Below the pieces are notes generated by a model, which worked only from the letters and a program-made list of their open reading frames with translations, had not been told where the DNA came from and did no database searches. The position numbers were made by a program, and so were the translations under genes. This document shows positions 10,801 through 21,854 of a DNA stretch of 64,000 nt, piece by piece; the stretch's first letter is position 1, and every line of letters starts with the position of its first letter. Origin of the DNA: Pomphorhynchus laevis (Eukaryota > Acanthocephala > Palaeacanthocephala > Echinorhynchida > Pomphorhynchidae); NCBI GenBank assembly GCA_012934845.2, contig WNNJ02003651.1:1-64000 (forward strand), in the 5' to 3' direction.

Positions 10801-11600
10801 ATGATAAGTGCCCCGCATCTTGCCGAGTATGTGCCTCCTCAGTCTGATGCTACTCACTCCACTCAACCTGTCCCTGTCGAGGGGGAATGTTCAATTTGCA
10901 AAATATCTTGCAGGATCACCAAATTTGGAAAATTCCGGGTTCACGGGCTCCTTCGTTCCAGGTGTGAGGGGTCTGGTCGTACACTTTCTGCATTACAACA
11001 TCAACAAACTGTAAATAACCCAGCTCTTCATGTTTTAAAATTGAACGTTATACCCTCATTAGATCAGCTGTCCCAGCGTCCCCTAAATCGGTTTTGAAAA
11101 GAATACCGAAGGGGCTTGATACCATACAGCTGTATTTACACGCCTCTTAAATGACTGTGCGGATGGGAACAGTCCAACAAGCTGGCTTCGGTTGCTCAAT
11201 TTTTCTAGAAAATGAGAAAGTGAACAAAAATTGAACATTTCCTTTCTCTAGGAAATGTTTGATGCGAGACGCCACCTGCGTGGACACCCTCGCAGCCAGC
11301 AATGTTAGGAACGCAGTCAAAGGAGCGGGTGAAGCAGCTTCATATGCCGAAGAGCGTAAACGGCTGAAATATGCCGACTTGACCATGTCCCACATATTTT
11401 ACTCTTTTGGAGTAGATACTTATGGATCACTCGGCTCTTCCGCTTTGGCTCTCGATAAGGATATAGGAAAAAGATTATAGCACGTTACCGAGGATTCACG
11501 TGCTACGTCATACCTCCTCCAAAACGTTAGCATCGCCATCCAACGTGGAAATGCTGTCAGCATTCTGGCGACGGCTTTATAGGGCAAGAACATTGTAGGC
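10801..11600 (+). pseudogene. Internally deleted RLE-type element: N-terminal finger joined to endonuclease tail
   Basis: The first frame (10801-11094) has a finger-like motif, ECSICKISCRITKFGKFRVHG followed by RCEGSG, of the kind found at the N-terminus of RLE retroelements. After a frame change, LLNDCADGNSPTSWLRLLNF (about 11145-11205) is the pre-RT segment. From 11259 the sequence jumps to the C-terminal endonuclease: RDATCVDTLAAS, AASYAEERKRLKYADL and a terminal IAIQRGNAVSILATAL near 11530-11580. The whole reverse transcriptase (about 2 kb) is missing, so this is a deletion derivative that would depend on a helper. The finger is more like that of the 29.7-33 kb element than the Cys cluster of the 1-3.3 kb element. 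Confidence 0.75.
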
Positions 11601-11877
11601 TGGTGGTAGCAGCCAGTCGTGCTAAAAGAGTAACATTTCTCTACTAAGAAGACAAACGTTCTCCTGTATTTATCTTTTTTTAATTTATTTGTAATTTTAT
11701 CTCCTAAAAGTTGTTATAATTAAATAATAAAATAAAATTTAATTGGTAAATTTAATTACGACATTAATATTCTTATACTAATTTTTAAGCAGGTTTGATG
11801 AATTTTTAATTTTTCTTATAATTAATTAGTATAAATTAACAAAATATTATTAAAACATTAAATTTACAATATACAAA

Positions 11878-12335
11878 TCAACAAAATATAATTAAACTAA
11901 ATTTAATTTTTCGTGTAGAAAGGCATTTTGCCCCACAAAAAGAAACAGAAAGTTTATATTTATTAAGCTTTCGGTAATCGTCTGTTACCATCATCAGAAA
12001 ATTTAGAATAAAATAAACATAAAATGTTAAATATAATGACAATATGTAGTAGTAATTAGTGAAATTATTTTGGGACTCAAAACACTTAAATGTTCTAATG
12101 AATCCCTCGTCCTTTGCATTAAGCTTAGGAGTCATTTTTTTGTTAATAGAGATTCCAACAGCTGTAGATCTTCTTTACGTGTGCTTCGGAAAATGACGCT
12201 TGTGCTGTTGAAAATTTCTTGAAATGTAGGCACTCTTTTGTGTACATCTTTAAAGTGCTTTTGGATTGCACCATTGTATGTATGTTGGCGAATTTGGTCT
12301 CGCAAGAGCTGAGTTGTGTAGCCTATAACTCAATT
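11878..12335 (-). pseudogene. Penelope-like element, GIY-YIG endonuclease end
   Basis: On the minus strand the frame reads YTTQLLRDQIRQH, GAIQKHFKDVH, then an LESLLTKK-type helix and TPKLNAKDEGFIRTFKCF, the characteristic order of a PLE GIY-YIG domain and its tail. The leading strand retains IGYTTQLL; the Tyr pair and upstream RT are lost at a fold-back junction near 12340. One frame change separates the two halves near 12135. A hammerhead-like core follows just downstream. The domain would have made the first-strand nick at the target. Confidence 0.75.
11965..11998 (-). ncRNA. Hammerhead-ribozyme-like core
   Basis: The minus strand reads CTGATGA, one T, GGTAA, a 7-base loop, TTACC, GAAA. 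This is the conserved hammerhead order: core, five-pair stem II, core. It lies about 60 bases after the GIY-YIG coding end, where PLEs are known to carry type I hammerheads. An extra base sits between CTGATGA and stem II, and no convincing stem III/cleavage triplet is visible, so activity is doubtful. Confidence 0.5.
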
Positions 12336-12387
12336 TTTGCAAGAGTTGAGTTATAATGATCGACTTTATTACAAAAGTCGATCATTA
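12322..12387. repeat. Double fold-back at a PLE head-to-head junction
   Basis: Two nested hairpins lie side by side: TATAACTCAA pairs with TTGAGTTATA (12322-12358), and ATAATGATCGACTTT pairs with AAAGTCGATCATTAT (12352-12387). They separate the minus-strand GIY-YIG end from plus-strand GIY-YIG copies, suggesting the junction formed by snap-back copying. Confidence 0.8.
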
Positions 12388-12715
12388 TGAAAGTGCAAAA
12401 GTTTATGAACTCCAACGCGGTTCGTGCAACCAAGCTTATATAGTCCAGACTGGGAAACCTTAAAACAAGAATTTACCATCGGAAAAATCTCTCTGGTTCG
12501 CTGTGTGTGAGCGTACTGGTTGAACACAGCATCTGTAGAAAGCACGTGATCGACTTTGATAATACCCGTGCTTAGCGTATTGAGAACAACTACCATAAAC
12601 GATTAATCTATGAAGCTTATTTCCTAAAAACGAAAAGTTTTACTAATTATTAAGCATATACCAATTTATTATAATCGCCAGACGAATTTAAAGTAGATTA
12701 AACGATACCGCATGA
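12385..12715 (+). pseudogene. Penelope-like GIY-YIG fragment, tandem copy 1
   Basis: The plus strand encodes a decayed GIY-YIG start (VYEL, SCNQAYIVQTGKP) followed by sequence nearly identical to 13012-13350. It contains several stops and frame changes. It is the upstream member of a direct repeat about 627 bases out of phase with the next copy. Confidence 0.7.
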
Positions 12716-12778
12716 TATACACGATGATACTCGCTCGTGTATGCAATTATTCATTCAATAATTTATATATTTAATTTG

Positions 12779-13392
12779 TTAAAATCCGCTGATTTCCCTG
12801 AATCAATTATTCGCAAGTCTTACTTTGCCAGCAACAATATAGTTAAGCGAAATGTTTCTAATTTAACCTACTACGGTGTTCCATTCATTAACGACAACAC
12901 TAATAAAAAATTCAAGATTGCGTTTGCAAAAATTACTTCATCAAATAACAGAATCGTACTGTTCAACATAAGAATGCTGCGACTTGTAAACTACTTTAAA
13001 ATTAAACCCACTTATGAAAGTGCAAATGTTTATGAAATTCCATTCAGTTCGTGCAACCAGGCTTAAATAGGCCAGACTAGGAAACCTCTTAAAACAAGAA
13101 TTGACCAACATCGGAAATATCTCTCAGGTTCGCTTTGTGTGAGCGACTTGTTGAACAAAGCATCTGTACAAATCACGTGATCGACTTTGGTAATACCCAT
13201 GTTTTACATATTGAGAACAACTACCATAAACGATTGATATATGAAGCTTATGCCCTAAAAACGAAAAACGTTTTTACTATTAATAAAGCAGATACCTATT
13301 TATTATTACCGCCAGACGAATTTAAAGTTGGTGTAACGATACCGCAACTTACACGCCTTTCGCAACGCATGCCGGCATTTTTTTATTTGTAA
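12779..13392 (+). pseudogene. Penelope-like RT tail and GIY-YIG domain, tandem copy 2
   Basis: The frame starting near 12779 contains the post-RT connector (SNLTYYGVPFINDNTNKKF) and the GIY-YIG strands VYEIPFSSCNQA. A TAA then replaces the Tyr of the second motif, followed by IGQTRKPLKTRIDQHRKYLS. After a frame change it reads NYHKRLIYEAYAL and LLPPDEFK to 13392. The order matches C-terminal endonucleases of canonical PLEs. Copy 1 upstream shares the endonuclease part only, so this locus is a partial tandem array of 3' ends, a common product of PLE integration. Confidence 0.75.
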
Positions 13393-15764
13393 ATTTATTT
13401 TCCTGTATTGACTTCTTGTAAATTGTGATTTGCTATTTTGTAAATCTGATCCTCGCTCGGCATCTTCTAAAACTAATATTTGGACTATAAATGGAACTAT
13501 CTAAATCTTGAAATGAATTTTTAAACCTGAATTTTTATGAACCGATAAATATGTATTAATCGGTTCATAAAAATGAAGTTTGTTATCAAGTAAACTTACA
13601 ATAGATGATATTCCTGCGACCTTTTTATGCCTTTGATGAATTTTTCAAACAAATTTTGAAAGCAAACACAAGATGAAATTAAACAGGCAATAGGAAAAAC
13701 TTTTTAAGTATTTTTAAAAGACACAGAAAATATATACTAATTGCCAAAAGCATTGAATTATTTACCGTTTATTATTTGCTACAAATTGTTAGTTTAAATA
13801 TAACCACTTTGGATGCTTTTATAAACATACAAACTATAAATTGCAGATGATTTTACATTATTAATAAGTAAACAGTAGGAAATAATATATTTTCCTGTAA
13901 AATGCTACTAAGATTTATGAGTTGTAAACAAACTCAATTTTTATATTAATTTAAACAATTAACGTTTCTATCTATCAACTAATGTTGTTACCAATTGTAA
14001 TCCATCAAGTAAAATATACAAAATAAACTTTAATGCTGTTCTGTGTTGTGATTCCAAGTGCTATATGGATATGTTAAAGCACGCATTGCTCTCATCTTAT
14101 TGCCTGAAATGCTTGTGAGTTAAATCCACATGCCTGTCATTTAGTGATCTATGAAGATAGCAGGATTGTTTGACATTTTTATGTTGCTGAAAATAAAACC
14201 ACATGGATTACTGATAGATATAGAGGATGGATATGAAACTCCCTGGTTTTATGAAATTAATTTGTATAAATTAACGATATTGCAATCGATTTGATTTGTT
14301 GCTTTTCGTATATTCGACAAACCTATGAATTACTAGTATTTATCAATCTTAAGCGATGTTTAACTGTTTTATTTTCAAGTTATTGGGCATAAATAAGGTA
14401 AACCAGCTTTTTATGTTTCTATTTTTTCTATTAACAAACAAATTCGAATTGATTAATGATTGGTTAATTGGTTCAAATTATGCCGTCCCTTCTAAAACAG
14501 TGTAAGACGAGAAAATAAATTTTTAATTCTTTTACGAATGTGTACCTTCTCAATTTAGCCAATTTGACATTTTTAATCGTATATTAATTATTTATTAGTG
14601 AAGATAGTGAAGTAAAATATTTATTTAATCGAATTTTCAATAGCCTTAAATATATATTTTACTTCACTCTCTCCACTAATAAATAATCCAATATGAGTGA
14701 ACAATCAATTTATAACGTATATTTTTTATTAAAAATTCTAATATTGGCGACTGCGTTAATAGGTAAATATTCTATTGCTCAATTAAATGTTACCTTCTAA
14801 TTTACGCATTTTCATCGGATAATATATACACCATTAAGTAATCGAGAACTTTATTTTAGAAAGATCCCGATTTAAGTTTTTACACTAGTACAGTATCATA
14901 AGTTAAACTATACTTTGGTTCGATTATGAGTCTATTTGCAAGTAACATTTCTTGATATTATTATATTGAGCGTTCTGAAATATTGCTGACAGAAGTTTAA
15001 CGATTTTTATATGCAATAGAAAATAAATTCTATTAAACTAATCAGAAAAATTAAAATTTTGGAGAAGGATTAATCTAAATGGAAATTTGTCTATGTTTTA
15101 ATTGTTTCTGCTTTAAAATTCTATAAATTAAAATCAGTTTTTTTTAATCTTTATGTTATGGTTATAAGTATGCCTAATATCGTAGTGCTTGTACAATATA
15201 ACCACTATATAGCTAATACTAATTTGATAATAATTATGAGAATAATTGTGAATTGTAATACAAAATGAATGCTTAGATTCTAAAAAATCCTGTCTATTTT
15301 TCAATTTAAATAGTTACTTCATTTTTAACTCTATGTTTACGGAAATAAGTAAGAGTTAAAAGCTTGGATGATATAAAACGGTGTATTTCTATGTAAAATT
15401 TATATCGGTATCTAAAATTAGAATTAACACAATTGATATCCTAATTAATTTGCGCGTCTACACGACTAATGTTTTTCAAGTATTTCATATATTTTAGTTC
15501 ATATACGTTAGTTTATATACGTTAGTTTATATACGTTAGTTATTTTTCATGAACGTTAGTTCTGCGTTGATTTTATTACTAAAGAAATACATTCCAATGA
15601 TCAAATTTATCTTAATTATGCTTTGGCGAAGCGTCTCGAGAGTGCAAATAAAAAATAATGTTATTGATATTTCGCATGACAAGCAACCCTTTCTAATCTG
15701 ATATACAACCAGATGATTAAATAAAAAAATGTATAGATAAATAATCCCTACTTTTAGTGTGTAT
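13393..15764. other. AT-rich interval without genes
   Basis: No coding frame with recognisable composition was seen. Structures present are a hairpin at 13535-13573 (11-base arms, TATGAACCGAT and its complement), a larger imperfect inverted repeat at 14584-14690 whose arms read TATTTATTAGTG...GTGAAGTAAAATAT and complement, and a three-copy 16-base tandem repeat at about 15503-15545 (GTTAGTTTATATAC). Confidence 0.6.
14584..14690. repeat. Imperfect inverted repeat, MITE-like hairpin
   Basis: Arms of roughly 38 bases (14584-14621 and 14650-14690) are complementary with a few mismatches, separated by about 28 bases. It could be a tiny non-autonomous terminal inverted repeat element or a snap-back product. 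No clear TA target duplication was established. Confidence 0.55.
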
Positions 15765-15947
15765 TATATTGGAAGTAAACTTGGGTTTGTATCAAACATT
15801 ACAAATGCGCTATCGACATAGCGCCACAATTTTTTACACTGTGATAGCATTTCTTCAATTCCTTCTTCCCACTTCGACATATATAAGTCTGCTAGGACAT
15901 GGCTTAATAAAGATCCCATCGCTTCTTCATCCACTTGCTCATAAATT
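15765..15947 (-). pseudogene. Penelope-like reverse transcriptase fragment
   Basis: The minus strand encodes AMGSLLSHVLADLYMSKWEE and, 20 residues on, LWRYVDSAFVMF. These correspond to the PLE motif B block (AMGSPLSPVLADLYM) and the catalytic RYVDD block; the second Asp is Ser here, so it is inactive. Only about 60 codons survive. This subfamily differs from the endonuclease-less PLE at 19.9 kb, whose equivalent block reads MGGNSSPIIADLFL. Confidence 0.7.
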
Positions 15948-17515
15948 GAATCTCAAAAGATAACTAAGATGTTAAAAAGTAGGGATTATCCTCAGTGGGC
16001 TATCAAACAATCCTTAAATTCCGTTAGAAGTTCGTTAATAAAAAATAATCACAGAAGCGATCCTACATTAAGTGGTTTATAAAACATCAAACTTGTCAGA
16101 CTAAACAAAGTCTAAGAACACGAATAGGTTAGCATAAATACAATCTGGAAGGAAAATAAGCTTTATCCGCGTCATTAAACCACTTCACTTTTTTGGGGTC
16201 ATAAAATTGACTTTGACACCAGTAGGTTATTACTGAAAGAAGCGTTAATCCGCCGTTTAATAAAAGAAGATTACTAATATATAGTTCTAGCACAATAGGG
16301 GGAACAGAGCAGGCTGGCAATTTTAATAACTTTCTGGCGATATCAGGTCTACTACTACCAAAATTCTCAGGGAGATGAAATAAAGTAGTTTCAACCTACG
16401 GGATAGACGAACCCGGGATCTCGAGTCACAACAAGCCACAATATAGTTATTTATCTATACATTTGTGTGTCATTTAATCATATGTCTGTATGATTAAAAA
16501 TCATATGTCTGTATGTTGAAAAAATTTAAATTTTAATTTTTTAAATTAAAAAAAAATAATTAAAATTTTATTATTGCCCTTGCTAGTAGTTTGTTTACTG
16601 CAATATTATTATAATACGATTACAAATCATATATCTACATTATTTTCAAGTTTGAGATTGATTTAACATGTATTACGTTGTAAAACAAAATTTAATTTTT
16701 TGAACTTCAAAATACTTTTTAAGCACTTTGGTATGATATCCTGTCATCGGTTCTAACTTATTATTTCCAACTTACAACAAATCAACGTATACATAAAAAA
16801 TTGGTATCATTACTTTATTATCTTGAATAAAAATAAATTTATTTTTAACAATTTTAAAAATTTTAAACGCTGGTTTAAAATTGGCGGAATTCGCGTTGAG
16901 ACATAATAACGTTGATTTTTTCGACTAATTATTAAGTGACATCTCTGATATTTATTAAAAACTGTTTTTTATCTTTCCTGTTACATATTTTAATTACAGT
17001 TAAAAATATCGTTTTGAGCCATTCAACACATGCGTTGTCATCACGCAGCGGTCTGCTGATCAATGCGTGAAGATTCCAAAACATCTAAAAATCGTTCAAA
17101 CACATTATAATTTCAGTTTTATCATTATCGAGCTAAAACTTATGTATGGTGTAGGTACATAATGTGCTATCATTGTGTGATAATTTTTAACTAATCCGAA
17201 CACTTACTTGAAAAATATTCAAATTTTAATTTTTTTGAAAAAAATTTAATTTTAATTTTAAACTTTACCTACACTATGCTGCAAAAATAAAAGATGTTTT
17301 TAAATGTCTAATAAAGGTCTTTCGTTTTTTATAATTTTTTTCTTGCCCAGTTGTGTCCGCCTTTCGAAAATGTTGCCGTAAAACTGCCTAGACAAATCTA
17401 CTGTAATTCAGCTCTGAACAAAATGTGCGTTTTTTGGCAAAAATTTTTTTGCCAAAACTCTCCCTAAAATTTCCGATTCAATGATCGGAAATTTCTAAAA
17501 ATTCAAAAAAATCTC
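15948..17515. other. AT-rich interval, no gene recognised
   Basis: A 63-codon minus-strand frame (16129-16320) has no recognisable motif. A short GC-richer patch at about 16390-16440 was inspected for tRNA boxes without success. The remainder is A/T-rich. Confidence 0.5.
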
Positions 17516-17572
17516 CCTAAAACCATTTATAAAAATTTCAACCCAGCATGTCTCATTCCGATTCAATGATTT
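17516..17572 (+). repeat. Left copy of a direct repeat flanking a PLE end
   Basis: The segment reading AAAACCATTTATAAAAATTT then CAACCCAGCATGT and ATTCCGATTCAA recurs at 18800-18848 with few differences. The pair brackets the PLE fragment, as expected for partial terminal repeats of a tandemly inserted PLE. Confidence 0.7.
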
Positions 17573-17579
17573 TGAAGAG

Positions 17580-18665
17580 AAGTTTGGCCGCTCACTGAGA
17601 CTTTCTCTGAACCGATACATCGGTTGCAACAAGAACCTGCTAAAACTTTTGATCGACATACGATTTCTACGTTTCTACAAAAACGAGAACCTGTTCCAGA
17701 CATTCACAAAATTGACCTATTATGGAACTGCAAAAGGTAACAGAACATTGCACATACCTGAGAAGACATCCAAAAAGCTGCTAATGAACGAGATTTGCTA
17801 CAAATATTCGCTTCTCCGCCGGTTTAAAAAGGACATTCAAATGCTGTACGACGACTTTTTGCCATTTCTAGATTGTGAAGTCAATGCAAAAAACATTCAC
17901 ATTACTAGAGTATACAGAAAAACCATCGAAACTGACATATATATTCGATGGGAAAGTAACCATAGCTAAGCGACTAAGTTAGGCATTTTTCGTGTGTTTT
18001 GTTTCAAGGCATACAGGGTTAGTAGCTCGCATGAATATATCGAGTCTGAGCTCACTCTACTAACCAGAAATTTTGTCAAGTTAGAATATCCTTTGAATGC
18101 GCTTCTTGAACAGATAAAGGTGTCGAAATCAATTAGTCTCAATGATAAATCAATTAGTCTCAATGAGAATGTGCCACGGTCTTCATCTTTGTCTCCGATA
18201 AAACACTTCTTTACTATTCCACACCTCGAAAACATAAGTGTTTGTCTGCAGAGCAAGGTTAAGAATTTGATTGCGTGGTCTAAGTTACCAATAGAAATTG
18301 TGGTTTCATCTCGCTCTTGTAACGCAATACAATCAATAATTAAACCGTCCCAGCGTAACAAAGATTAGAGTGTTGGCGGCATTTATAACATCACTTGTAG
18401 GGAATGTCCATCTTTTTATATTGGCCAAACTGGCAGAACACTGTGTAAGAGAGTCGGGAAACACAAAAGTGCACTGTCCACCCGCCGTAAATCAGCAGTT
18501 GCCGACCACACGAATATTACTGGACACACTATCGATTTTGATGGCGCCAGTATAATTTGCAAAGTTAGATCATATAATCGGAGTATTTTAACAGAGGCGG
18601 TGGCAATTAAACTACTTGATCCTAACCTCAATGGACAAAATGAATTTAATTTGCACACATTTTGA
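17580..18665 (+). pseudogene. Penelope-like element 3' half with GIY-YIG endonuclease
   Basis: The first frame contains FLPFLDCEVNAKNIHITRVY and RKTIETDIYIRWESNHS, the RT thumb block of canonical PLEs, and stops at 17967. A second frame (about 17994-18368) holds the connector helix YIESELTLLTRNFVKLEYPL. A third frame from 18369 to 18665 encodes an almost intact GIY-YIG domain: GGIYNITCRECPSFYIGQTG, RVGKHKSALS, SAVADHTNITGH and an EAVAIKLLDP helix. Two frame changes separate the blocks. The GIY and YIG motifs, the Arg of the LCKRV block and the Glu of EAVAI are retained, so the endonuclease was lost only recently. Confidence 0.85.
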
Positions 18666-18799
18666 CTCGAATTTTGGTTTTTGTTGCTCAACTGTTGTCT
18701 CTTTTCAGATTTATCCTGACGATGTTTACAATTGGTGGAAGAAATATTGATATCGAAATCTTAAACGTTTTCAACGTTTTTTTGGCTGGGTTTGGCCCT

Positions 18800-18848
18800 A
18801 AAACCATTCACAAATATTTCAACCCAGCATGTATTATTCCGATTCAAA
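18800..18848 (+). repeat. Right copy of the direct repeat flanking a PLE end
   Basis: It matches 17516-17572 (AACCCAGCATGT, ATTCCGATTCAA) and lies about 140 bases after the GIY-YIG stop. Preceding it is a CTGACGA-containing stretch that only loosely resembles a hammerhead core. Confidence 0.7.
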
Positions 18849-19540
18849 AATATTATATGCAAATATGCTTTTGTGTATTAACGAAACTGTCTTTAAATTA
18901 TAAATATACTTTTGGAACTTATCCCTTTATTAAAAATTTTGCTTATTTTAACGAGCTGTTACAATTATCGCAATAGTCGTATTGCAATTATCTATTGTTT
19001 AGTCGCTATTATTTATCTGTTACTTGATTTTGACTAATTCAATATTCGCTTTAATTTGAACTAATATTGCATTACAAAAAGTTTGTTTAATCCAGTTTGA
19101 AATCATTTTAAAAGTTTGTCTTTGTACCGGTTTTGTAGCTTTACTTTTTCCGACAGATGTCTGTTTTTTTAGAAACTCCCGTTTTGTGATACTTTTGGAT
19201 TATTCAGAGATTAACTGTTTGATACCGTATTTAAATTTGCTCTATAACACATTTGATCATACAGTTTAACTTGTTAATTTTCGCTGTTCGATTAATATCT
19301 ATGTAGATTTTTAGTAAGGTGCAAACTTGTGACTTTTAAGAAAAATATTTACTGATGCACTGAACGTTGAAATTTTAGTCGAATATTTTTTAAAGTTAGT
19401 TAAACATACATATTATCTGTGAAATGTAAGGATATTATACTGATCTATGCTTTAATCCTAAATATGCGTTTGCAGAATAGTGTATGAATATCGTAACGAA
19501 CCAGTCGCAACACGATCTAACCAATTAAATCAGCTAACTG
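18849..19540. other. AT-rich spacer, no gene seen
   Basis: No frame with coding character or structured motif was found here. It ends at the tail of the terminal repeat of the PLE copy on the minus strand. Confidence 0.5.
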
Positions 19541-19896
19541 AGTCTACGTATTTAATATAATTATAAAATAAACAAAACATATTAATGCTAAATCAAAATT
19601 TAATAATTAAATAATAAAATTAATAATTGCTTTTAGATTTTCTATAATTTAAATTTTCTATAATTTAAATCAAGTTAAAAAAATGAAATTTAAAATAAAC
19701 GTCATTTTTATGAATTGAGTAATAAATAACAGACGTTGTATCAGAATAATAATTAGAGGTCATCAGGAGGAACTGCTATGCTATCAGGTTTCGGCCCCTA
19801 ACTCCTCTACCCAACATAGCAGCGAGGCCAAATACATGCTAATGATGTATTTCCTCTGAAATAACTATCTAGTATCTTATTCTAATACAAAGTATA
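19541..19896 (-). repeat. 3' terminal repeat of endonuclease-less PLE, copy A
   Basis: In sense (minus) orientation this begins immediately after the PLE coding end. It contains the structured module, then a recurrent tail (TATTTATTACTCAATTCATA, long A/T tract, ending ACTCAGTTAGCTGATTTAATT-like). The same module-plus-tail unit recurs at about 23150-23460, 25068-25400, 36650-37003 and 52996-53440. Confidence 0.8.
19738..19888 (-). ncRNA. Structured PLE terminal RNA module, copy A
   Basis: The module is 151 nt, the same length as the copy at 52996-53146. The minus strand has closing arms GTATTAGAATAAG and ATTATTCTGATAC, the hairpin AAATACAT-loop-ATGTATTT, and interleaved helices GGCCTC/GGGGCC (one U-G pair) and CTGCTATG/CATAGCAG. 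Confidence 0.65.
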
Positions 19897-21480
19897 TTAT
19901 TTATTATCCATCCATAAAAATTTGCCACTTAAGAGTTTAAATTTATTCTTTATATTATTGTGTTGATTTATATATTTTACTATTTTCTGCTTGATGTTAT
20001 TTTTATAGTAACCTAGTTTAAAATATGTATCTATTAAATTATTTAAATGATTTTGAAGAAAGCCAATATCATTACATATTGTTGCAATTCTTAAAATTTC
20101 ATTGTTTAATGTATTATATTTTATATTATATGGTATGCATGAATGCTCATGCAAAAATATGTTTCTTGTAAATTTAAATATGTCATCTTTACGATATAAA
20201 TTAATAGTAGTTTTAGTTAATGTTAATTTAATGTTCATATCTAGATATACACCTTCTTTATCATTAATATTGGTTTTGTTAAGAATAAGGCTTTCTGGAT
20301 AAATGTGCTCACTAATTGAATAAAAATCATTAGAATTAAATACACATATATCATCAATGTATCGAAACATATATTTCATATATTTATATTGTTTAGATTT
20401 AGTTTTTACACAGTTATGAACAAATTCATATTCTATAAAGCTTAAAAACAAGTCAGCTATAATTGGGCTACTATTACCACCCATTGGAACACCTTTTACT
20501 TGTCTAAATATAGATGTCCCTACTTTTAAATAATTTTGATTTATCAAAATATTTAAGGATTTTATTAATTCAATTTTATCCATTTATTTATATTTATTTG
20601 ATGGTTTAATTTTTGTTAGATATACGTTATAATTATTATAACATATATATTTTTCCGAATATAAGATTAATTAATTTTACTAACGCTTCTTTAATATCTA
20701 CTAAATCTAGATTTGTATAAAGAGTACTAAAATCGTATGTATTTATATTTTGAAAATTTATTCCTTTTGTCTGTTCTAAAAATTCTTTTGTAGAATCAAT
20801 ACTGAAATAGTGTTTTATACCAGTATTAATTTCGATTACCTTGCAATATTTTTTAAAGTGTGCTTTAATTACTTTAAGTATTTTATTCATATATACAGAA
20901 AGTGGTTTTAATGTACATTTAAACGCACTACATATGAACCTAGGTTTTGATTGGATTTTTATGTAATTTTGGATTCCAATATAATATAGGTATAGTTTTA
21001 TTATCTAATTCAACCTTTATACCCTTTTTATCCATTATAGAACAGTGACTTGTAATAATTGTTTCTTAAACTCAACTCACTACGTTCATATGTTGGATTT
21101 ACATTTAAATCATTAGAATTAACCTCTTTCATTAGTATATCATAATAAAGCTTTTTGCATATGAAGACAAAGTTATTACTAGCTTTATCAATAGTTGTTA
21201 TTATATAGTTATCCTTTAATTTAGTAAGTTCTTTATACATATCTTTATTAATTTTATCTTTCCTTTTATAATTGTTTGTTATTTTCATTTTATTTTTAAT
21301 TTTATCAAATATATAATCTTTCCAAATTTTTATCTTAGATATATTCGAACTTTCACTATTAATCAGCTTACTAAAGTAATCATTTAAGTTATTATATAAC
21401 GAATTGTAAATTTTATTTTTGTCGTTGTTATTATTTAATCTATATTTATATCCTTTTGATAGCAGCTTTCTAAACAACAT
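19897..21480 (-). pseudogene. Penelope-like reverse transcriptase without C-terminal endonuclease, copy A
   Basis: Three minus-strand frames together give a nearly complete RT. 21480-21028 carries the N-terminal block NYIITTIDKASNNFVFICKK. The following segment holds YWNPKLHKN across a frame change. 20890-20636 has the NTYDFSTLYTNLDL block. 20583-19897 has VPMGGNSSPIIADLFLSFIE (motif B), RYIDDICVFN (catalytic motif C), EGVYLDMNIKL and a terminal helix ending KFLWMDNK. Only two or three indels separate the parts. No GIY-YIG domain is visible after the RT, where canonical PLEs carry it, nor before it, so this is an endonuclease-minus or otherwise arranged PLE clade. The stop is followed at once by the terminal repeat with the structured module. 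Confidence 0.85.
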
Positions 21481-21854
21481 AATCCTGCGCTGACGTTAGT
21501 ACTCAATGGATCTTCAGAGCAAAGGCACTGAGCACTTTTCGTTTCAACATGTTTAGGATAGCATAGAGCAGTATAACATTCTTACATTTGACAGATTAAA
21601 TGACCTGTTCTAGTCTTAAGCAGGTCATTAAATGACCTGATCTTAGTCTTAAACTAAACATTTTGCAGGAAAGTTTTGTGCACATTTTGAACGACTAGCT
21701 GGATTCCTTATAGAGCAACCAAGTATTACAGCGTATTAAACGTTAGTGCTCAGTGCCTGCGCCTTGATGATTTACTGAGTACTAACGTCGGCGCAAGATG
21801 ATATTAGTGGTTAGGTCGTGTCGTATCTGGTTCGTGACGATATTCGCACACTAG
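21481..21854. other. Spacer upstream of PLE copy A
   Basis: It holds two short near-repeats of CTGAGCACTTTTCG/AGTGCTCAGTGCC-like sequence in opposite orientations (21522 and 21750) and a fold-back AATGACCTG...CAGGTCATT at 21598-21629. No gene is seen. Confidence 0.5.

Noticed and set aside
16380-16440. tRNA or tRNA-derived SINE.
   Set aside because: A loose B-box-like phrase occurs, but no A box, cloverleaf or 3' tail could be found.
18662-18848. Hammerhead core at the CTGACGATG stretch after the GIY-YIG domain.
   Set aside because: No stem II of even three pairs links it to the downstream GAAA.
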